DNA of 7,896 nucleotides from GWF2-50-93 sp041666985 (GTDB lineage Bacteria; Verrucomicrobiota; Lentisphaeria; Victivallales; GWF2-50-93), in the NCBI GenBank assembly GCA_041666985.1, contig JBAYFV010000176.1:1-7896 (forward strand). Direction: 5' to 3'. The translations under genes and the position numbers were made by a program. Position 1 is the first letter of the stretch; each line of letters begins with the position of its first letter. Of the stretch, positions 1 to 5,271 are shown in pieces. A model generated the notes under the pieces. The model did no database searches and was not told where the DNA came from. It saw only the letters and a program-made list of their open reading frames with translations.

Positions 1-4
1 AAGG

Positions 5-110
5 GATGGGGCAACAGCAGGTCTGCGCGCTCCCGGACTACTTGGCCAAGACCGCTTCGGGTATTGGCCAATCAGACCGGAAGCACGCCCCCTCTGCCGT
101 TGCTCCCATC
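5..110 (-). repeat. Long imperfect inverted repeat (foldback; possible minus-strand structured RNA)
   Basis: The two arms pair along almost their whole length. Bases 5-10 pair with 105-110, 11-15 with 99-103 (T104 bulged), 17-20 with 94-97, 25-36 with 77-88 (two mismatches), 38-39 with 74-75, 42-49 with 64-71 (TTGGCCAA against TTGGCCAA), and 51-53 with 60-62 around a short loop. An internal loop lies at 21-24/89-93. I count 38 Watson-Crick pairs. Four plus-strand C-A mismatches (16/98, 28/85, 32/81, 40/73) become G-U pairs if the minus strand is the folded molecule, which is why the minus strand is given. No U-run is visible after the hairpin within the window. It could be a structured RNA, a foldback or miniature mobile element, or a recombination site; the sequence does not decide. 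Confidence 0.7.
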
Positions 111-156
111 AGCGTCACCGTATTTATGAACACGACTACTAAGCCACCGCTAAACA

Positions 157-175
157 CCGAAGTTCGGAGACCGAA
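157..175 (+). promoter_or_regulatory. CCGAA/TTCGG half-site cluster over the dtxR ribosome binding site
   Basis: CCGAA (157-161), TTCGG (163-167) and CCGAA (171-175) lie directly before the ATG at 176. The first two make an 11-base palindrome with a one-base centre. The GGAG ribosome binding site (166-169) sits inside this cluster, 6 nt before the start. The arrangement could be an operator or a small hairpin hiding the ribosome binding site. It does not match the TTAGG-N4-CCTAA box found elsewhere in the window. A role in autoregulation is only inference. Confidence 0.3.
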
Positions 176-646
176 ATGAACATTAAAGGCGCAGAGCTGA
201 CATTGAACCAGCAGAACTATATTGAGACAATTCATTCTCTCTGCCTTCTTCATGGACATGCCCATGTAAAAGCGATCGCCGACAAATTAAATTTTAAAAT
301 GGCCTCAGTCACGGAGGCGATGCAGGGACTGACATCTCTGGGAGTGGTGAACTACTCGGTGCGCCAGACAATAACGCTCACGCCTTCCGGCGAGGAAATC
401 GCCCAGGAACTTCATAAGAGGCATGAGGTGCTCGCCGAGTTCTATCATGAAATACTCGGATGTCCGATTGAAAGTGCGAACTCAAACGCCTGCAGAGTCG
501 AACATGTCATTGATCCGGAGGTAAAAGAGCGCCTTGCCGAGTTCATCCGGTTTCTTAAGGAAGACTTGAAAATGCCGGATGGCGGCAATCCTGTCCTGGA
601 ATTCAAGAAAAGATATTCGGGGAATAAAAACACCGGTCAGATGTAG
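176..646 (+). CDS. DtxR-family iron-dependent transcriptional repressor (two-domain, no SH3 domain)
   Basis: A 156-residue metal-sensing repressor expected to bind DNA when loaded with Fe(II) and switch off iron uptake. Residues about 9-72 form the winged helix-turn-helix (HVKAIADKL, then SVTEAMQGLTSLGVV as recognition helix). Residues about 73-145 form the metal-binding dimerisation domain. Metal ligands can be placed by alignment from memory: His83 in KRHEVL, and Cys106, Glu109 and His110 in NACRVEHVI. Cys at the first position of that last motif matches iron-type DtxR rather than the Glu of manganese-type MntR. Asn14 stands where MntR has Asp8 and DtxR has Met10. The glutamate of the DtxR ancillary site (His+4) is Ala87 here. 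There is no C-terminal SH3-like domain, so it is MntR-sized. GGAG 6 nt before the ATG supports the start. It is the likely reader of the three boxes near feoB. Its 3' end faces the DtxR-FeoA gene 4 nt away. Confidence 0.9.
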   Translation: MNIKGAELTLNQQNYIETIHSLCLLHGHAHVKAIADKLNFKMASVTEAMQGLTSLGVVNYSVRQTITLTPSGEEIAQELHKRHEVLAEFYHEILGCPIESANSNACRVEHVIDPEVKERLAEFIRFLKEDLKMPDGGNPVLEFKKRYSGNKNTGQM

Positions 647-650
647 AAAT

Positions 651-1313
651 TTATTCTTTCCCTTCATCATTCATCATCCTCACAAATATCTCGCCTGCTA
701 TTGATTCATCAACGGCAAACTGGCTGTTCCCGGTCTTGAACAGGAATGAAGGAAAGCACTGGAGGAGTTTTATCTTCATCCCGGGGACGACCCCTATGGC
801 CATCATCTTCTGAAGCTTGCTGCTGTCCCTTGTATGGATATAGGCGATTTTCCCGTTTTGACCGGGAGACAGCTTCGATAATGGAGAAACTATTTTAAGG
901 TCCCTGTTCTCTTTTCCGCAACATTTTCCGGACGGTATCTGATGTCCGTGAGGGCAGAGCTTCGGGTGTCCGAGGAGTGTGCATATCCTGTCATCAATCC
1001 CCTGATGGAGAAGATGCTCAAACTCGCAGGCTTTTTTATTCGCAAGGTCTCCCCTTACGTCGAAAACATCTTCGAAAAGACGTTCGGCAAGACGATGTCT
1101 TCTGACTACATCCCGCCCGTATTTTTCCCCTTTATCGCCAAACCCGACCGTTGAGTCCCCGTTCAAGACAATGAGATTTGCCGAAACCAGTTCCCTTACG
1201 GCGTCATCAGCCTTTCCAATACCCAGATTTTCAAGATTCACCGATGTCATCTTTTTCTCTTCCAGCCCTATCCACAGAGACTCAAGAATTTCTTCCGCCT
1301 TGTTGCTTATCAT
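651..1313 (-). CDS. DtxR-like regulator fused to a C-terminal FeoA domain
   Basis: 220 residues. Residues about 1-66 are a short, divergent winged-helix region. Residues about 67-115 are a DtxR metal and dimerisation domain with RRHRLAERL (His73, Glu77) and KACEFEHLL (Cys96, Glu99, His100), matching the DtxR ligand pattern including the ancillary Glu missing from the neighbouring repressor. Residues 111-132 are a Cys/His-rich linker (Cys111, Cys120, His122, His124, Cys131, Cys132) of the CPHG...GKCC type known in DtxR-FeoA proteins. Residues about 143-214 are a FeoA/SH3-like domain (LSKLSPGQNGKIAYI, then KMMAIGVVPGMKI). FeoA domains normally act in the cytoplasm as partners of FeoB; none is encoded separately here. 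It may therefore be a regulator, a FeoB partner, or both. AAGGAG (1321-1326) lies 7 nt before the ATG. It is the last gene of the pseudopilin operon, 20 nt after the preceding gene. Confidence 0.88.
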   Translation of the reverse strand: MISNKAEEILESLWIGLEEKKMTSVNLENLGIGKADDAVRELVSANLIVLNGDSTVGFGDKGEKYGRDVVRRHRLAERLFEDVFDVRGDLANKKACEFEHLLHQGIDDRICTLLGHPKLCPHGHQIPSGKCCGKENRDLKIVSPLSKLSPGQNGKIAYIHTRDSSKLQKMMAIGVVPGMKIKLLQCFPSFLFKTGNSQFAVDESIAGEIFVRMMNDEGKE

Positions 1314-1333
1314 TTTCAGACTCCTTGTGTTTT

Positions 1334-2029
1334 TTACCGTATTTTCAACAAAGATTTATAATTGCAGGTTCCGGCAGCAAGAACAGCTTTTCCATTCTTT
1401 ACTATGTCCATCATAGGGGATTTACCATTCATCTCACCCGCCATGACAAGCAGACCGCCGCCATTGATAAAATTCTCAAGCTTATCTGTTATTTTCGCAT
1501 TCGAGACATCTCCGGCAGATACAATTACGAGGGTATTTGACATGGGATAAAGTGAAAGAGCCCTGTCAATGAACGGGCTATATTCGTCCTCGGAATTATA
1601 TTCCCCTTCGTTTGCCGCCCAATAGATGTTTACGTTTTGACCTTTGGTTTTCAGTTTCCCCGACAGGGCGTTTATTCTCTCCAATAACAGGGGATTGTTT
1701 TTGCTGAAAAGTGGCATTACAACCGTTTCATTATTGCCAGCTTTTCCGGAAATTGCGGTTTCCGCGATTTTCAGGCCGGAAATTGTTTCAGCCGATTTTT
1801 TTTCACTATAATGAATTTTCTGAATATGGCAAATCTCGGCAACATTATAAATCTTGTAAGATATGTAGCCGGTGAAAATAAAAATTACGAGCGCCGCCGG
1901 AATCTTCCTGATTAAATTAAAATCACGTTTTTTTCCCCGCAGAGAAACTTTCCTTCTGTAACAGTCTGCTGTGGCTTCCTTTATTAACCCTCTCATTTTT
2001 ATTACAGATTGGGACATTTCTATTTTCAT
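1334..2029 (-). CDS. Single-pass membrane protein of unknown function
   Basis: 231 residues from the ATG at 2029, chosen because AAGGAG (2038-2043) lies 8 nt before it; an ATG at 2050 would add 7 residues but has the ribosome binding site inside its coding region. Residues 1-43 are basic (RRK, RGKKR) and presumably cytoplasmic. Residues about 44-62 (IPAALVIFIFTGYISYKIY) form one membrane span. The remaining part of about 165 residues is presumably outside the cytoplasm. Within it, NTLVIVSAGD (165-174) followed by LENFINGGGLLVMAGE (184-199) has the alternating beta-strand and Gly-rich turn pattern of Rossmann-like or DUF4350/GldG-like domains, which is a loose resemblance only. I do not recognise the family. 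It starts 22 nt after the pseudopilin gene and ends 20 nt before DtxR-FeoA, so it is very probably co-transcribed with both. Iron control is inferred from the box at 2943-2956. Confidence 0.75.
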   Translation of the reverse strand: MKIEMSQSVIKMRGLIKEATADCYRRKVSLRGKKRDFNLIRKIPAALVIFIFTGYISYKIYNVAEICHIQKIHYSEKKSAETISGLKIAETAISGKAGNNETVVMPLFSKNNPLLLERINALSGKLKTKGQNVNIYWAANEGEYNSEDEYSPFIDRALSLYPMSNTLVIVSAGDVSNAKITDKLENFINGGGLLVMAGEMNGKSPMMDIVKNGKAVLAAGTCNYKSLLKIR

Positions 2030-2037
2030 GGTGAATT

Positions 2038-2043
2038 CTCCTT
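2038..2043 (-). promoter_or_regulatory. Ribosome binding site that sets the start of the membrane protein gene
   Basis: AAGGAG on the minus strand, 8 nt before the ATG at 2029. It falls inside the coding region of the longer alternative beginning at 2050, so it argues for the shorter product. Confidence 0.7.
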
Positions 2044-2051
2044 GTTTCATA

Positions 2052-2885
2052 TCAGGGTGTTAAAACAGTGATTGAACTGTCGGCATATCCGTTCCACAAT
2101 AGTGGATTGCCGCCGCCCGAGACATTTTCAGGGTCATTTGCGTCATAACCCGCTGAAACCATTGTGTATTCCTCGACATGCCCGTCGCCATGCGTGCTGT
2201 TGAATAATTTTCTGTGTCTCGGATCCGTCGGAGTCTGTCCCAGGGCTGTTCCCCATCTTCCATTAAGCTGAACAGGTCCGTCAATAGTATAGGAATGAGG
2301 TCTCGTTTCCGACTTGTCTTTAACACCGAATGAATCTGCGACAAGTATGGTTGAAGACGGATGCGGTATTTGTTTCACATTGACAGGATATTTTCTGATC
2401 ACCGCACTGTCAAGATGAAAGGTTCCGAATGTAGCCCAGTTGTAGCCGTAGGAGCCAGTTCTCAGATAGTCCTCTCTTTTTTTCCCCAACAGCGGCCCTG
2501 ACGTGGGATCCAGCTGGTATTTTGATTTTTCCGTGGACGGGCATTTAAGGATATTATTGGTGATTACATTTGTTCCCGTTGCGTCACTTTCCTGTGACGG
2601 ATCAAGCACTGAACCCCCTATATAAGTTCCTATGCTGTTTTGCCATCTCACCTTAGGCGCTGTTCCCCATCTTGCCGTGGGATAAGTTCCATTATAGTCA
2701 TTAATATACAGGTTCATTCCAAGTCCGACTTGTTTGAGGTTATTTTTACAGGTTATTGATTTTGCCTGTTCTTTTGCAACACTCAAGGCCACAAGGATCA
2801 TTGATGCAAGAATTCCAATTATTGCAATAACTACCAAAAGCTCTACGATTGTAAACAATTTTCTTTTTACTCTCACACTTTTCAT
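2052..2885 (-). CDS. Type IV pilin-like protein (pseudopilin, H-X9-DG family)
   Basis: 277 residues from the ATG at 2885. A TTG at 2891 is in frame but only 1 nt from the ribosome binding site. The basic leader KSVRVKRKL (2-10) is followed by FTIVELLVVIAIIGILASM (11-29), the class III signal recognised by prepilin peptidase, with Glu at +5. The residue before the cleavage point is Leu10 instead of Gly. The hydrophobic segment anchors the protein in the inner membrane and forms the filament core. NNLKQVGLGMNLYINDYNGTYP is the usual continuation in this family. RHRKLFNSTHGDGHVEEY near residues 223-240 contains the H-X9-DG motif (His224, Asp234-Gly235). Such proteins act in pseudopili or secretion systems and are often present in many copies in Lentisphaerae and Planctomycetes. 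It is the first gene after the DtxR-type box at 2943-2956 and heads a three-gene operon. Confidence 0.9.
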   Translation of the reverse strand: MKSVRVKRKLFTIVELLVVIAIIGILASMILVALSVAKEQAKSITCKNNLKQVGLGMNLYINDYNGTYPTARWGTAPKVRWQNSIGTYIGGSVLDPSQESDATGTNVITNNILKCPSTEKSKYQLDPTSGPLLGKKREDYLRTGSYGYNWATFGTFHLDSAVIRKYPVNVKQIPHPSSTILVADSFGVKDKSETRPHSYTIDGPVQLNGRWGTALGQTPTDPRHRKLFNSTHGDGHVEEYTMVSAGYDANDPENVSGGGNPLLWNGYADSSITVLTP

Positions 2886-2892
2886 TTCCAAA

Positions 2893-2898
2893 CTCCTT
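2893..2898 (-). promoter_or_regulatory. Ribosome binding site that sets the pseudopilin start
   Basis: AAGGAG on the minus strand, 7 nt before the ATG at 2885. The spacing rules out the in-frame TTG at 2891. Confidence 0.75.
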
Positions 2899-2942
2899 GT
2901 ATTTGTTTTATTTTTGGTGATGCCATTAGCACACGAAATGAC

Positions 2943-2956
2943 TTAGGCGAACCTAA
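2943..2956 (-). promoter_or_regulatory. DtxR-family box upstream of the pseudopilin operon
   Basis: The minus strand reads TTAGGTTCGCCTAA, a perfect TTAGG-N4-CCTAA palindrome flanked by AA on the 5' side. It lies 3 nt after the zinc-ribbon stop codon and 57 nt before the pseudopilin ATG, where a promoter for that operon would be. A weak CTGACA (-35-like) overlaps the stop codon, with no convincing -10. It has the same core as the two boxes before feoB. The simplest reading is metal-dependent repression of the pseudopilin, membrane protein and DtxR-FeoA genes. TTAGG/CCTAA half-sites are established for DtxR/MntR-family operators; that this box is functional is inference. Confidence 0.75.
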
Positions 2957-2959
2957 TTG

Positions 2960-3145
2960 TCAGGGCGGGAAAAGTTTCTTACCGAAAAAACGGATTATTT
3001 TTTTTATCCATTCGGATTCTTTGGGAATTTCAAAACCGCAGTTCGGACACTTCAGAAGCCTGCACTTCTTCGCCATGACACAGCCGCAACAGGACTTATC
3101 AGCTTCGTTTTCCTTAAATTCAAAACCGCAAAAGCTGCATTTCAT
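2960..3145 (-). CDS. Small Cys-rich zinc-ribbon protein coupled to feoB
   Basis: 61 residues with eight cysteines. A CxxC pair (Cys3, Cys6) and a second CPNC pair (Cys33, Cys36) look like the two knuckles of a zinc ribbon. Between them are Cys19, Cys20, Cys22 and Cys28 (SCCGCVMAKKC), which could hold a second metal or an Fe-S cluster. The C-terminus is basic and partly hydrophobic (WIKKIIRFFGKKLF) and might lie on the membrane. Its ATG overlaps the feoB stop as ATGA (3142-3145), a strong sign of translational coupling, so an in-frame longer version starting further upstream inside feoB is not preferred. By position it occupies the place of FeoC or of FeoB-associated Cys-rich proteins in other feo operons, but it does not look like either. 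A role in assembling or regulating FeoB is inference. Confidence 0.8.
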   Translation of the reverse strand: MKCSFCGFEFKENEADKSCCGCVMAKKCRLLKCPNCGFEIPKESEWIKKIIRFFGKKLFPP

Positions 3146-5121
3146 AATTGAACCCCCGAAACTTTTAACAGGCAGTTTAGAATGAATCCCGCAATAAATG
3201 AGAAAAACAGGATGAAAATTGAAATTCCGACACCCGTCCTCCATCCTCTTTCCTTGACATTCATGATGAACTGGGCGATACAGGGAAGAAAAAGTGTCAT
3301 TGTGACCGCCGCCACCAGAAGCTGATTTCCGCTGAGCAGCCCGGCCCCGTTGAGATCGTAAAGTCCCGCCGCCCCGTAATCACGCCTGAAGAATCCGAAA
3401 AAGAAAGCCACGGAAGTCTTATCCGGAAGATCAAGCAGTCTTACAGGATACACAAAGAGTCCTACAAGAATATCAAATATTCCGGTGATTTGCCCGATCC
3501 AGATAAGCACGCTTGCCAGGATGAAAAGAGGGAAAACCTCCATGAAATACCATTCCATCCTCGTATATGTTTTTACAATGATATTTGAAATTTTAGGCAT
3601 CCTCAGCGGAGGGACTTCCATGAAAAATATCGGCTCTTCTCCCGGAAGCACTTTCGCCCCCAGATATCCAACGAAAAGGAAAATAAAAAACATAATTGAA
3701 ACCCAGACGAGCAGTCCCGCAAAATTTTTATCGAAAAGCGACATTATCACGCCCAGCTGGGCGGAACACGGAACTGCAAGGGAAAGAAGAATCGTCGCCA
3801 TTACTTTTTCCCTCTTCGTCGCCAATGTCCTGGTAACCATTGTCGCCATGGTGTCGCAGCCAAGTCCCAGCACCATGGGTATGACCGCCCTGCCGGAAAG
3901 ACCGATCTTTTTGAAGACCCTGTCAATAAGCATGGCAAGTCTGGGCAGATATCCGCTGTCTTCAATGATTGCAAACACTATGAAAAACGTGCCCACAATC
4001 GGCAGGATTATCGCGACCGCATACCTGATTCCAAGTGTTATTATCCCATATTCGCCGATGAAAAGATTTTGGATTGAGACCCAGGGAATCAGGGACTGGA
4101 CAAAAGTGGTCACATATGGATTCACGTATTTGCCGAACAGGGTGTTTTCAAGAAAATCCACCAGGAATCCGGCTCCGAATCCGCCGACAAACTTATACAG
4201 TCCGAAGTAGAGGACAAGCATCAGTATCGGGAGGCCTGTCCACGGATTCATGGTTATCAGGCTCAGCCTTTCGGCAAAACCTGTTTTTGAATTCCCCCCA
4301 TGTTTTAAAACTTTTTCAGATATCATTGTCGCCGTACGATATCTTTTCAGATTCAGAATATAATTCACGGAATGCTTGTAACTTTCGCCTGCCTCTGCTA
4401 TCAGTTTTTTAATGCCGGTTATTTCAGTTTCGCTGTTTTCATCGGTTTTCAGTATTTCCATCTCATTCTGGAGCAGGAGGATGGCGACTGATCTTTTTGA
4501 CACCGGGTAATTATTTTCAAGAAGCCCTTCAACTGCGGCAATTTTCTCCTCCATGCTGCTTCCATAAGCCAAATCAAAGGGTTTCCCATAAACGTAGTTT
4601 TTAATGGAATGCCTGAGAAAATTCATTCCTTTTTTAGTGACAGAGACCGTGGGAACAACCGGCATGTTCAGTTCTTTTTCAAGTTTTCCAATATCAATGT
4701 CAATTCCGAGTCCTTCGGCTTCATCCATTATATTCATTACGAGAATAACCGGAAGCCCCGCCTCGGAAAGCTGGAATGTGAAAGGAAGCATTCTTTCAAG
4801 ATTTTTTGCGTCAATCACATGAAGAAGCACATCGGCTTTTTCGGATAATATGATTTTCTGCGAGACTCTTTCCTCATCGGTTATCGGAAGAAGAGAATAC
4901 ATCCCGGGAGTATCAACTATGTCATACTCCTCGGATCCTATTTTCCCTTTTCCCCTTGAAACCTCGACAGTTGTTCCAGGGTAATTCGAAACGGTGACAT
5001 AGGTTCCGGTAAGGTTATTGAATATTACGCTCTTGCCGACATTCGGGTTGCCGACAATAAGTACTTTCTTCCGGTTTTTACATGAATCTTTTGTCTCTTT
5101 ATTTTTTGACACCATGCTCAT
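3142..5121 (-). CDS. feoB: Ferrous iron transporter FeoB
   Basis: 659 residues from the ATG at 5121. This is the inner-membrane Fe(II) transporter with a cytoplasmic GTPase. The G-domain motifs are all present: G1 GNPNVGKS (24-31), G2 region TVSNYPGTT (43-51), G3 DTPG (70-73), G4 NIMD (130-133) and a G5-like SVTKKG. A helical GDI-like stretch follows to about residue 265. The membrane part carries both gate repeats: LGLGCDTMATMVTRT with PCSAQ, and FFRRDYGAAGLYDL with PCIAQF, including the conserved cysteines. An in-frame TTG at 5133 gives four more residues. The ATG at 5121 is preferred, with GGA 7 nt upstream as a weak ribosome binding site. A second ATG at 5115 is possible. Two DtxR-type boxes lie upstream, so repression by iron-loaded DtxR is expected. 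No separate feoA precedes it. The length is a little below that of many FeoB proteins, but no domain is missing. Confidence 0.97.
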   Translation of the reverse strand: MSMVSKNKETKDSCKNRKKVLIVGNPNVGKSVIFNNLTGTYVTVSNYPGTTVEVSRGKGKIGSEEYDIVDTPGMYSLLPITDEERVSQKIILSEKADVLLHVIDAKNLERMLPFTFQLSEAGLPVILVMNIMDEAEGLGIDIDIGKLEKELNMPVVPTVSVTKKGMNFLRHSIKNYVYGKPFDLAYGSSMEEKIAAVEGLLENNYPVSKRSVAILLLQNEMEILKTDENSETEITGIKKLIAEAGESYKHSVNYILNLKRYRTATMISEKVLKHGGNSKTGFAERLSLITMNPWTGLPILMLVLYFGLYKFVGGFGAGFLVDFLENTLFGKYVNPYVTTFVQSLIPWVSIQNLFIGEYGIITLGIRYAVAIILPIVGTFFIVFAIIEDSGYLPRLAMLIDRVFKKIGLSGRAVIPMVLGLGCDTMATMVTRTLATKREKVMATILLSLAVPCSAQLGVIMSLFDKNFAGLLVWVSIMFFIFLFVGYLGAKVLPGEEPIFFMEVPPLRMPKISNIIVKTYTRMEWYFMEVFPLFILASVLIWIGQITGIFDILVGLFVYPVRLLDLPDKTSVAFFFGFFRRDYGAAGLYDLNGAGLLSGNQLLVAAVTMTLFLPCIAQFIMNVKERGWRTGVGISIFILFFSFIAGFILNCLLKVSGVQL

Positions 5122-5133
5122 AATATAATCCAA

Positions 5134-5147
5134 TTAGGGTTGCCTAA
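5134..5147 (-). promoter_or_regulatory. DtxR-family box proximal to feoB
   Basis: TTAGGGTTGCCTAA on the plus strand, with the palindrome extending outward to AATTAGG...CCTAATT (5132-5149). It ends 12 nt before the preferred feoB ATG at 5121, so a bound repressor would cover the transcription start or leader. An AT-rich run just upstream in the feoB direction (5157-5170) may hold the -10 region. Confidence 0.85.
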
Positions 5148-5196
5148 TTACGGGGTTAAAAAATATATTCCGAGTCCACATTTCAATCATCAGCCC

Positions 5197-5216
5197 CCTA
5201 ACTTAGGGTGTCCTAA
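5197..5216 (-). promoter_or_regulatory. Distal feoB operator with three half-sites
   Basis: TTAGGGTGTCCTAA (5203-5216) is a full TTAGG-N4-CCTAA box. A third half-site CCTAA (5197-5201) lies one base away, making CCCTAA-C-TTAGGG (5196-5208) a second overlapping palindrome. Its centre is about 69 bp from the centre of the proximal box. The extra half-site could allow two dimers to bind. Confidence 0.8.
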
Positions 5217-5271
5217 CTGGATTTCAAGGAGATTTTAAAAATAGTTGCAAATTAAAAGTTGGATTATTTCT

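Noticed and set aside
5..110. Integron attC site
   Set aside because: The terminal segments do not fit the RYYYAAC and GTTRRRY core sites, although the length and imperfect palindrome are in the right range.
3..179. Plus-strand frame open from the window start whose TGA overlaps the dtxR ATG as ATGA, resembling the end of an upstream gene
   Set aside because: Most of it lies within the long inverted repeat, all three plus frames are open for over 120 bases, and the translation shows no family pattern.
38..265. Minus-strand open frame of 75 codons
   Set aside because: It crosses the start of dtxR and the inverted repeat, and has no recognisable domain.
1178..1540. Plus-strand frame across the DtxR-FeoA and membrane protein genes
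   Set aside because: It spans the junction of two well-supported minus-strand genes and has a low-complexity Ser/Pro/Phe composition typical of shadow frames.
3593..3604. TTAGGCATCCTC as a further DtxR box
   Set aside because: The second half-site does not match (CCTCA instead of CCTAA) and it lies inside feoB.
3485..4210. Open frame of 241 codons antisense to feoB
   Set aside because: It is a mirror of the FeoB membrane region; FeoB motifs on the other strand are unambiguous and no ribosome binding site supports it.
5122..5133. TTG at 5133 as the feoB start
   Set aside because: It abuts the operator with no ribosome binding site; the ATG at 5121 has GGA at suitable spacing.
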